Assembly (NCBI GenBank): GCA_025934595.1
Contig: JAICXU010000287.1
Coordinates: forward strand, 1 to 5,402
DNA length: 5,402 nucleotides
Source: Polyangiaceae bacterium
GTDB taxonomy: Bacteria > Myxococcota_A > Polyangia > Polyangiales > Polyangiaceae
Reading direction: 5' to 3'
Shown piece by piece: positions 1 to 5,402 of the stretch. The notes under the pieces were generated by a model. That model was not told where the DNA came from. It searched no databases and saw only the letters and a list, made by a program, of their open reading frames with translations. Position 1 is the first letter of the stretch; each line of letters starts with the position of its first letter. The translations under genes were made by a program, and so were the position numbers.

Positions 1-848
1 AAAAGTTTCTTCGAATCGGCCTTGCCGGTGCTCACCGAAGCCGAGCTCGATCCGCTCTCGAGCACGTAGAGGACGACGCCCGTGATGACGAGGGCGCCGC
101 CCACGCCGAAGAGCACGTAGGAGACGTCGGCTTTCGTTTGCACCGGCGACGTGTCGTCGCTCGTACACGTGCGTGTCTTGCCGCAACCGTCTTTCAAGTC
201 GTTGTAGTTACCGAGGGCGAGGAAATAAAAGACGCCACCCGCGGCGACGGTCGCCACGCCGAGGCCGCCGACGATGATCGCGGGGACTTTGCTCTTCTTT
301 CGTTCGGGCTCCGGCGGCGGCGGCGTGACGGGATTGCCTGCGCCGGGCGGCGGGGTCACGACCGCGGGCGGCGGTGAAACGGACACGAGGCGATTTTTTT
401 CGCCCTCGTGGAGCACCATTTGCTGCTCGATCGGTTTTTCACCCGGAATTTCGAAGCGAAACGTGTGGAGCCCCGGATCGACGAACACCGCTTTACCATC
501 GAGCTTGTCGGCGAGCGGCGCGCCGTCGCACGTGACGTGCGCGGTCATCACGTCTTGACCGTGCGAGTCTTTCGCACCGAGCACGACGGTCGGGAGATTC
601 TCTTCCGATTTCTGCAGCCAATCGACGCAGTCCTTTTTGATGACCTGCGGACACACGTCGCGTGAGCACACCAAAAACTCTTGGCGCGCTTTCATGAGCT
701 TGCCGTCATCGCGCAGCTTCTGTCCGTTTTCAGAAGCGTTCGCGCAGACCACTTTGTCGTCGGCGTGCGCCGAACCCGCGGTCATCGAGATCGCGACGAG
801 CGCGGCGACGGCGCCGCTCACCCGGAAGAATCGATTCGCCCCGATCAT
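1..848 (-). CDS. Secreted/membrane protein with N-terminal helical region, beta-rich PEGA-like domain and two C-terminal membrane spans (3' end missing)
   Basis: Open for 282 residues from the ATG at 848 to the window edge, with no stop, so the C-terminus is missing. Residues 1-29 form a Sec signal peptide (RFFR, a hydrophobic core, then GSAHA before D30). Residues 30-85 look helical and TPR-like and hold C35, C61, C66 and C74. Residues 86-157 look like a beta-rich, PEGA/carboxypeptidase-regulatory-like module (LPTVVLGAKDSHG, VDPGLHTFRFE). A proline-rich spacer (158-182) precedes the basic patch RKKSK. Two hydrophobic spans follow at about 189-211 and 243-263, separated by a loop with C222 and C228. 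This architecture matches a large uncharacterised paralogous family I know from myxobacterial genomes, often near Ser/Thr kinases; the exact function is unknown. It lies 71 bases downstream of the kinase gene on the same strand and is probably co-transcribed. An in-frame ATG at 881 would add 11 residues; neither start has a good Shine-Dalgarno. I chose 848 because it gives a compact signal peptide. Confidence 0.85.
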   Translation of the reverse strand, partial: MIGANRFFRVSGAVAALVAISMTAGSAHADDKVVCANASENGQKLRDDGKLMKARQEFLVCSRDVCPQVIKKDCVDWLQKSEENLPTVVLGAKDSHGQDVMTAHVTCDGAPLADKLDGKAVFVDPGLHTFRFEIPGEKPIEQQMVLHEGEKNRLVSVSPPPAVVTPPPGAGNPVTPPPPEPERKKSKVPAIIVGGLGVATVAAGGVFYFLALGNYNDLKDGCGKTRTCTSDDTSPVQTKADVSYVLFGVGGALVITGVVLYVLESGSSSASVSTGKADSKKL

Positions 849-886
849 GTGGGACGACGATATCAAATTTCGAGCGCGCATACCTG

Positions 887-914
887 ACGCGCGTCTAGCC
901 TCGAGCCCGCGCGT
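887..914 (-). other. GC-rich inverted repeat between kinase and downstream gene
   Basis: In the 71-base gap after the kinase stop, ACGCGCG (887-893) and CGCGCGT (908-914) form a perfect 7-bp all-paired stem with a 14-base loop. The left arm also sits inside a perfect 10-base palindrome, GACGCGCGTC (886-895). No T-run follows on the minus strand, so a classical intrinsic terminator is not supported. It could act as a partial attenuator or an mRNA-processing or stability hairpin that sets different levels for the two genes, or it could be chance in GC-rich DNA. The rest of the gap shows no convincing promoter. Confidence 0.3.
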
Positions 915-919
915 TTAGC

Positions 920-2524
920 TTACAGCGGGCACTCGAGCTTGTATTTCTTGCGCCCCGTCTCCGGGTCGATCGTCCACGGCGGATCGCAGCTCGCGCTCGG
1001 CGCGGCGGCCTTCTTCGTCGAGGCATGGCTCGCGTGCGATGGTGCGTGCGCGGTGGGAATGATGGCCGGCCGTGTGCTTTCGGTCGCGGTGCCCGCATCG
1101 AGCGCAGCGAGCGGCGTCGTGTTTTCCGCGGACGCGACCGCGCTCGCAGTTTCCGGCGCGATCGCCGTGGCCGCGGGATTGGAGTCGAGCGCCGAGGTCG
1201 TCGGTGAATCGGCGGACGCCGCGGCCTTCTGTTGCGCGCGATTCATGCGGAGCACCATCACGGTCGCAAGAACCGCGGCGATGGCGGTGATACCGAGCGC
1301 GCCGATCGCGAACGCGAGGAGCAAGCGTCGCGGCGGCGGAGCGGTTGACACGGCGTTCCCCGGCTTCGAAAGCGAGATGCTCGAGAGCTGCGAGCTCGAG
1401 TGATCGAAGCCACCTTGCGACGTGCGCGAAACGTCCGATCCGCTCGGATGCGCCTGCGGCCCGGCTTGCGACATGCCTTGCGCGAGCTCGTTCGCGATCG
1501 ACGTCATCGAGTTCACCGACGAGGAGCTCTCGATCTCCGCGACACGCTCGGCGCGATGATTCAGCACCTCCGCCGCCGAGTGCTCGACCCATTCGCCGAC
1601 CTCGGACGGTGACGCGAGCCCCACGCATCGCTCGACCGCGATCGCCATTTCCCGCGCGGTGTTGAAACGCCTCGCCGGATCGCGATCGAGGCCACGGAGC
1701 GTGACGCGATCGAGCTCCTCGATGCCGTGCATTTGCGACGAATCGATCGTCGCCGCGGCGTCGATCATGTAGTGGGAGGGTGGCTCGACCTTGCCGCTGA
1801 TCACCTTGCCGAGGATCGCCGCTTCGTTTTCACCCGTGAAAAGACGGCGTCCCGTGAGCGCTTCCCAGAGAACGACGGCCGCCGCATAGACGTCGGTCTT
1901 GCGCGACACCTCACCCGCGAGCTGCTCGGGCGCCATGTACGCGAGCTTTCCTTTGAGCTGACCTTCACGTGTCGTTTGGATGCGACCCGCTGCTTTCGCT
2001 ACGCCGAAGTCGAGGACGCGTGCGACGCCGTCGGTGCCGACGAGGATGTTCTGCGGAGAGATGTCGCGATGCACGATGTTGAGGGGCTCGCCGCGCTCGT
2101 TGCGTGCTTCGTGCGCGGCGTGCAATCCGTGAAGGGCGCCGCTCAAAATCGTCGCGACGATGCGCGACGGCACGCGTTGCCCACGACCGCGCGCGCCGCG
2201 AACGAGCTTCGAGAGCGACTCGCCTTGCACGTAGTCCATGACGAGAAAGAGCTCGCCGTCCGTCGCGACGACGTCGAGCGTCGGAACCACGTTCGGATGA
2301 CGAATGCGCGCGGCGAGGCGAGCTTCGTCGAGGAACATCGAGACGAACTCCGGATCCTTCGCGAACTGCGGATGCAATCTTTTGATCGCGACCGTGCGCG
2401 AGAAGCCGACGGGCCCCAGCAAACGCCCGAAGTGCACCGTCGCCATCCCTCCGGAAGCGATCTCGGCGTAGAGCGCGTAGCGTCCCACGACGCGAGCTGG
2501 AGCCACGTTCGGTCCGAGTTGCAC
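920..2524 (-). CDS. Transmembrane Ser/Thr protein kinase (Pkn/Hanks type) with extracytoplasmic Cys-bracketed C-terminal tail
   Basis: A 534-residue protein. The kinase domain (about 15-300) is complete: glycine loop ASGGMATV (23-30), VAIK lysine K48, helix-C E67, catalytic loop HRDISPQN with D154 and N159, DFG at 172-174, APE at 198-200, D211 and R286. The usual catalytic-loop lysine is replaced by S156, a variant I know from myxobacterial kinases, so activity is expected. A Ser-rich juxtamembrane region (about 330-390) could hold autophosphorylation sites. One membrane span lies at about 400-426. Outside the membrane is an Ala/Ser/Thr/Pro-rich stalk (430-511) and then a terminal tail with C513 and C532. 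The expected role is ATP-dependent phosphorylation of cytoplasmic proteins in response to an envelope signal; targets cannot be read from sequence. The start is GTG; an in-frame TAA five codons upstream (2537-2539) rules out a longer protein. GTG codons 7 and 13 are alternatives, and codon 7 has a GGA six bases upstream. It is divergent from dut and upstream of the membrane-protein gene. Confidence 0.96.
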   Translation of the reverse strand: MQLGPNVAPARVVGRYALYAEIASGGMATVHFGRLLGPVGFSRTVAIKRLHPQFAKDPEFVSMFLDEARLAARIRHPNVVPTLDVVATDGELFLVMDYVQGESLSKLVRGARGRGQRVPSRIVATILSGALHGLHAAHEARNERGEPLNIVHRDISPQNILVGTDGVARVLDFGVAKAAGRIQTTREGQLKGKLAYMAPEQLAGEVSRKTDVYAAAVVLWEALTGRRLFTGENEAAILGKVISGKVEPPSHYMIDAAATIDSSQMHGIEELDRVTLRGLDRDPARRFNTAREMAIAVERCVGLASPSEVGEWVEHSAAEVLNHRAERVAEIESSSSVNSMTSIANELAQGMSQAGPQAHPSGSDVSRTSQGGFDHSSSQLSSISLSKPGNAVSTAPPPRRLLLAFAIGALGITAIAAVLATVMVLRMNRAQQKAAASADSPTTSALDSNPAATAIAPETASAVASAENTTPLAALDAGTATESTRPAIIPTAHAPSHASHASTKKAAAPSASCDPPWTIDPETGRKKYKLECPL

Positions 2525-2595
2525 GCCAGCTGAAGTTTACTCAATCGCCGACAATTACGCTGCTTTTTCAGCGATGTTTGCTATTCACGGAAAAT
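2525..2595. promoter_or_regulatory. Divergent intergenic region of the kinase gene and dut
   Basis: These 71 bases separate the two start codons and must carry at least part of both promoters unless these lie inside the neighbouring genes. The region is visibly more AT-rich than the coding DNA around it. I could not assign convincing -35/-10 pairs: CCGACA (2548-2553) on the plus strand and TAAACT on the minus strand (2534-2539) are only partial hexamer matches without a good partner. No TGGC-N8-TGC sigma-54 promoter is visible. The clearest structure is the dyad at 2558-2573. Confidence 0.5.
2558..2573. promoter_or_regulatory. Perfect 5-bp dyad, candidate operator between divergent starts
   Basis: CGCTG (2558-2562) and CAGCG (2569-2573) form a perfect inverted repeat around the 6-base spacer CTTTTT. 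The dyad lies near the middle of the divergent region, 22 bases before the dut ATG and 33 bases before the kinase GTG, a position from which a bound dimer could affect both genes. It could also be a hairpin in the dut leader, or chance, since a 5-bp arm is short. Confidence 0.3.
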
Positions 2596-3045
2596 ATGAT
2601 CCCCGACCTACAAATTCTGGTGACGCGCGTCGGTCCCATCGTCGTGCCGCTGCCGCGTTATCAAACGTCCGGCGCATCGGGGATGGATTTGCACGCGGCG
2701 ATCGACCGTCCTTTGAAGGTCAAATCTCTCGAGCGCGTCCGGATACCTACAGGTCTCATCTTGTCGGTGCCGCCGAAGTTCGAGGCGCAGGTTCGACCGC
2801 GGTCGGGTCTCGCATTTCGAGACGGCGTCACCGTTCTCAATGCGCCCGGCACCATCGACAGCGATTACCGCGGCGAGATCATGGTGCTCCTCGTGAACCT
2901 CGGAAAGGTCACCGTGACGATCAACCCTCTCGATCGCATCGCGCAGCTCGTGGTGAGCACGGTCGCGCGTGCGGAGCTCGTCGAAGTGGACGCGCTCGAC
3001 GAAACGAAACGCGGCGCCGGCGGCTACGGCAGCACGGGTACGTGA
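2596..3045 (+). CDS. dut: dUTP diphosphatase (trimeric dUTPase)
   Basis: Hydrolyses dUTP to dUMP and pyrophosphate in the cytoplasm, keeping uracil out of DNA and supplying the thymidylate precursor. The protein is 149 residues, normal for the homotrimeric family, and all five motifs are present in order: ASGMDLHAA (27-35), PRSGLA (68-73), GTIDSDYRGE (85-94) with the catalytic Asp at D88, RIAQLV (114-119), and the glycine-rich C-terminal arm RGAGGYGSTG (139-148), which closes over the active site. Y144 takes the place of the more usual Phe that stacks on uracil, a conservative change. The ATG at 2596 gives the family's normal N-terminus; an in-frame TTG at 2578 would add six residues. The Shine-Dalgarno is weak (GGAA at 2589-2592, only 3 bases from the ATG). 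It stands alone: divergent from the kinase gene and convergent with the response regulator gene, so probably a single-gene transcript. Confidence 0.98.
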   Translation: MIPDLQILVTRVGPIVVPLPRYQTSGASGMDLHAAIDRPLKVKSLERVRIPTGLILSVPPKFEAQVRPRSGLAFRDGVTVLNAPGTIDSDYRGEIMVLLVNLGKVTVTINPLDRIAQLVVSTVARAELVEVDALDETKRGAGGYGSTGT

Positions 3046-3059
3046 AACGCGCGTGCGTT
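3046..3059. terminator. Weak possible bidirectional hairpin between convergent genes
   Basis: The 16 bases between the dut stop and the response regulator stop contain AACGC (3046-3050) and GCGTT (3055-3059), a perfect 5-bp stem with a GCGT loop. It sits exactly where a shared terminator would be expected. The stem is short and no T-run follows on either strand, so termination here is only suggested by position. Confidence 0.2.
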
Positions 3060-3061
3060 GA

Positions 3062-4585
3062 CTAGCTCTCGCCGCGCTTGATGGCGTACGCGCGAATTTT
3101 TTTGTGGAGGTTCGTGCGCTCGACGCCGAGCACGATCGCGGTCTTCGAGATGTTCCAGCCCGTCGACTTCAGCGTGTCCACGATGTATCGGCGCTCGGCT
3201 TGCTCGCGGAAATCGCGCAGCGAAAGCGCCGGGGCCGATCCGCTCGGCGTCTCGGGCCGGGTCGAGGTCTCGGCGGAGACGGCTTCCTCGACGTCGTCGA
3301 TCGGAGCTTCGTTTCCCGCATCTCCGGTGTCCTCTTCGCCGAACGGGCTCTCGTGCGGATCTTCCGGCAGGTCGGCGATGGTCACCGTTTCGCCGCTCAA
3401 GATCGCCATGCGCTCGACGACGTTCTTCAGCTCGCGCACGTTGCCCGGCCACTTGCGTTGCGCGAGAGCGTGCACGACCAGATCGTCCATCGGCTTTTTC
3501 TTCGTGCCGTTCTCGCGCGAGAACGCGGCCATGAACGACGCGGCGAGCAGCGGGATGTCCTCGACGCGCTCACGCAACGCCGGGCTGCGAATCGGAAATA
3601 CATTCAAGCGAAAAAACAAATCCTCGCGGAAGCTCTGATTCTCGACGGCCTTCGCGAGATCTTTGTTCGTGGCGGCGAGGACGCGGACGTCGACGTGCAT
3701 GACGTGCTCGCTACCGACGCGCGAAATCTCGCCCGACTGCAGCGCACGAAGGACCTTCGCTTGGGCGACGATGTCCATGTCGCCGATCTCGTCGAGAAAA
3801 AGAGTGCCGCCGTGCGCTTGCTCGAAGAAGCCGCGCTTCTTCATTTGCGCGCCGGTGAACGCGCCGCGCTCGTGTCCGAAGAGCTCGCTCTCGATGAGCT
3901 CGCGCGGGATCGCGGCGCAATTCACCTTCACGAAGGGACCGTCCTTGCGCGGCGAGAGACGGTGGATCGCGCGGGAAATCAGCTCCTTTCCCGTGCCGCT
4001 CTCACCGGTGATGAGCACGCTCGCTTTCGTCGGCGCGACTTTTTCGATCTCGTGGAAGAGCCGCTGCATCGCTTGGCTCTGTCCGATCATCTCGTAGCGT
4101 TGCGTCTGCTGCGCCGTCGCTTCGGCGAGCGCGCGCTTCGTCTGCGCGCTCTCGAGCACGTTGTGCACGCTGACGAGCACGCGCTCGCGCGCGAGAGGCT
4201 TCTCGAAAAAATCGGACGCGCCGAGCTTGATGGCGAGCACGGCGTCGTTCACGGATGCGTGTCCGCTGATCATGATCACGGGCAAGTCGGCGGTGGCGTC
4301 GTCTTTCTTCAGACGCTCGAGCGCGTCGAGCCCGCTCATGTCGGGAAGCTTCACGTCGAAGATCGCGAGGTCGACCGGAGTCTCGGGGCTCGACAAAATC
4401 GACAAACCTTGGCCCGCCGTCTCCGCGGCGATCACGCGGTAGCCGTCGCCTTCGAGCACGAGCTGCACTGCGCGCCGGATATTTTTTTCGTCGTCGACGA
4501 CGAGGATCGTCTTCTGCGCCGCCGTCAGCGCGGGTGTCGGCGTCGCCGCGCCGGGCGGCGCCGAGCCGGGTGACGTCGCGGGCAT
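3062..4585 (-). CDS. Sigma-54-dependent response regulator (NtrC family: receiver, AAA+, Fis-type HTH)
   Basis: A 507-residue activator. After an Ala/Pro/Thr-rich leader (1-24) comes a receiver domain (about 26-145) with acidic pair D31/D32, phospho-acceptor D77 (IFDVKLPDMSG), switch residue S107 and K129. The AAA+ domain (about 166-405) has Walker A GESGTGKE (194-201), an intact GAFTGA loop (241-246) that contacts sigma-54, Walker B LFLDE (262-266), candidate arginine fingers R320 and R326, and the sensor-II motif WPGNVREL (379-386). A long acidic linker (about 408-450) leads to a Fis-type helix-turn-helix (about 455-503; GWNISKTAIVLGVERTNLHKK). Every catalytic element is present, so it should bind upstream enhancers and open sigma-54 promoters when phosphorylated at D77. 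Target genes and partner kinase are not visible. The ATG at 4585 follows the bamD stop by 2 bases and has a good Shine-Dalgarno, so it is translated from the bamD transcript. Confidence 0.97.
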   Translation of the reverse strand: MPATSPGSAPPGAATPTPALTAAQKTILVVDDEKNIRRAVQLVLEGDGYRVIAAETAGQGLSILSSPETPVDLAIFDVKLPDMSGLDALERLKKDDATADLPVIMISGHASVNDAVLAIKLGASDFFEKPLARERVLVSVHNVLESAQTKRALAEATAQQTQRYEMIGQSQAMQRLFHEIEKVAPTKASVLITGESGTGKELISRAIHRLSPRKDGPFVKVNCAAIPRELIESELFGHERGAFTGAQMKKRGFFEQAHGGTLFLDEIGDMDIVAQAKVLRALQSGEISRVGSEHVMHVDVRVLAATNKDLAKAVENQSFREDLFFRLNVFPIRSPALRERVEDIPLLAASFMAAFSRENGTKKKPMDDLVVHALAQRKWPGNVRELKNVVERMAILSGETVTIADLPEDPHESPFGEEDTGDAGNEAPIDDVEEAVSAETSTRPETPSGSAPALSLRDFREQAERRYIVDTLKSTGWNISKTAIVLGVERTNLHKKIRAYAIKRGES

Positions 4586-4587
4586 CG

Positions 4588-5402
4588 TCAGACCCCTTTT
4601 TTGCCCATGTAATCGAGGTAATTTTTCGCCGCGACGACGAGCCCGCTCTCGGGATAGCGGTCGACGAGCACATCGAACGTCGCGCGCGCGTCCGAATACC
4701 GGCGCATCTTCAAGAACGTTTCACCGAGAAGGAGCAGCGCGTCGGGCACGAGCCCGAGCTGCGTGTCGGGGACGGCTTCTTGCGGGCGCGCGGGAATGCC
4801 GGACGGCAATCGGCTCGCAGAAGGTGTGCAGCGGATGTCGCTCACGTAGTTGCGGAGCGCATATTGAAGACGCAGGACCGCCGCGTCGAAGTTGTCTTTC
4901 TGCAGATAAAAATGCGCGACGTAAATCTCGTGCTGCACGAGACGCACGGTGACGTCTTGCAACAGATCGCACATGTGGGGGCTTTGCTGCGCGGCGGGGT
5001 AGTCGTGCAAAAAGCTCTTCAGCTCTTTGTAGGCGTCGGTCGTGGCTTCTTGATCGCGCTCTTCGACGGCGGGCAAAATGAACGAGTCGTTGATTTGCTT
5101 GTATTCCGCCTCGGCGATGCGGCTCTTCGCGTAAATGCGCTCTTCGTTGTCCGAAGGGTGGTCGTGCACGAAGTCTTTGAACTCGTGGATCGCTTCTGCG
5201 TATTTTTCTTGCTCGAAATCGGCGTCGGCGATGCGCAGCTCGGCGAGGCGCGCGTACCTCGAGTAGCTGTACTTGCGCTTCACCTCGCGCATGAGCGTCT
5301 GGCTCTCGATCCAGTTGTGCGCGTCGAACTCTTCCATCGCGTCTTCGTACGCGCGCTTGGCGTCGGCCGTGTAATTGAGCGAAGTCTTCGCCGGCGGCGT
5401 CT
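4588..5402 (-). CDS. bamD: Outer membrane protein assembly factor BamD-like TPR lipoprotein (5' end missing)
   Basis: Open from the window edge to a TGA at 4588-4590, giving 270 residues without the N-terminus; the signal peptide and lipobox should lie beyond 5402. An internal Met (5337) is not the likely start, because the 21 residues before it (including DAKRAYEDA) continue the first TPR helix. Consecutive TPR-like helix pairs run through the fragment. Those resembling BamD include EKYAEAIHEFKDFVHDHP (65-82), AYKELKSFLHDYP (123-135), HEIYVAHFYLQKDNFDAAV (157-175) and a last pair at 219-254 (FLKMRRYSDARATFDVLVD). The order of these blocks matches my memory of E. coli BamD, which recognises outer-membrane proteins and docks BamA on the periplasmic face of the outer membrane. 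About 28 extra residues rich in Pro and Ser interrupt the last two pairs. A generic TPR lipoprotein is the alternative. It is the upstream gene of an operon with the response regulator. Confidence 0.86.
   Translation of the reverse strand, partial: TPPAKTSLNYTADAKRAYEDAMEEFDAHNWIESQTLMREVKRKYSYSRYARLAELRIADADFEQEKYAEAIHEFKDFVHDHPSDNEERIYAKSRIAEAEYKQINDSFILPAVEERDQEATTDAYKELKSFLHDYPAAQQSPHMCDLLQDVTVRLVQHEIYVAHFYLQKDNFDAAVLRLQYALRNYVSDIRCTPSASRLPSGIPARPQEAVPDTQLGLVPDALLLLGETFLKMRRYSDARATFDVLVDRYPESGLVVAAKNYLDYMGKKGV
4593..4598 (-). promoter_or_regulatory. Ribosome binding site of the response regulator, inside bamD
   Basis: On the minus strand AAGGGG lies 7 bases before the regulator's ATG, a normal Shine-Dalgarno strength and spacing. 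It is inside the last codons of bamD (Lys-Lys-Gly-Val-stop). It fixes the regulator start at 4585 and implies translational coupling, with ribosomes finishing bamD positioned to restart. Confidence 0.75.

Noticed and set aside
302..378. Repeated GGC/CCG triplets that look like a microsatellite
   Set aside because: They encode the proline-rich spacer of the secreted protein (PPP and PPPP runs) and need no separate explanation.
2508..2530. Possible sigma-54 promoter (TGGCGTGC on the minus strand) at the kinase start
   Set aside because: The TGGC is present but there is no TTGC/TTGA at the required spacing, and it overlaps the start codon.
1727..2533. A 268-codon open frame on the plus strand, antisense to the kinase gene
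   Set aside because: The composition is Arg-rich and motif-free, and it is fully covered by the kinase catalytic domain on the other strand.
2574..3065. A 163-codon plus-strand frame with an ATG start overlapping dut
   Set aside because: It is very Arg-rich with no domain, while the overlapping frame has all five dUTPase motifs.
4488..4503. A perfect 16-base palindrome TCGTCGTCGACGACGA
   Set aside because: It is explained by the codons for Val-Val-Asp-Asp at the start of the receiver domain; GTC GTC GAC GAC is self-complementary by codon choice.
3104..4573. A 489-codon open frame on the plus strand, antisense to the response regulator
   Set aside because: It lies wholly opposite a gene with complete family motifs. 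Its product is very rich in Arg, Leu, Ala and Glu with no recognisable domain, as expected for a mirror frame in GC-rich coding DNA.
1..5402. Search for a defence system, mobile element, CRISPR array, tRNA or prophage remnant
   Set aside because: No repeats with spacers, transposase motifs, tRNA-like folds or known defence domains were seen. dut occurs in phages too, but here it sits among ordinary chromosomal genes of similar base composition.

Overview
The window is GC-rich bacterial chromosome that most resembles a myxobacterium (Myxococcota, perhaps the Polyangiales side). Three things suggest this. The Ser/Thr kinase has an HRDISPQN catalytic loop, one membrane span and a Cys-bracketed C-terminal tail. 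The secreted, double-membrane-span protein beside it belongs to a family I know mainly from these genomes. A sigma-54 enhancer-binding response regulator is also present. The taxonomic call is inference; there is no rRNA or marker gene beyond dut and bamD.

Five genes fill almost the whole window. From the right edge, on the minus strand, a bamD-like outer-membrane assembly lipoprotein gene (its 5' end lies beyond the window) is followed after 2 bases by an NtrC-type response regulator gene. The regulator's ribosome binding site lies inside the end of bamD, so the two are almost certainly one operon. Facing it on the plus strand is dut (dUTPase), whose stop lies 16 bases from the regulator's stop. 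dut is divergent from a transmembrane Ser/Thr protein kinase gene on the minus strand, and the two share a 71-base intergenic region with a small perfect dyad. The kinase gene is followed after 71 bases by a gene for a signal-peptide protein with two C-terminal membrane spans, which runs off the left edge.

Functionally there are three blocks: envelope assembly coupled to sigma-54 control (bamD plus regulator), nucleotide-pool hygiene (dut), and a membrane signalling pair (kinase plus secreted membrane protein). There is no RNA gene, mobile element, CRISPR array or recognisable defence system, and no gene-free stretch over 300 bases. I see no clearly new system. The points most worth a second look are the kinase's conserved-looking extracytoplasmic Cys tail and its possible partnership with the neighbouring membrane protein, that protein's contradictory topology signals, the tight bamD-regulator coupling, and the dyad between kinase and dut.
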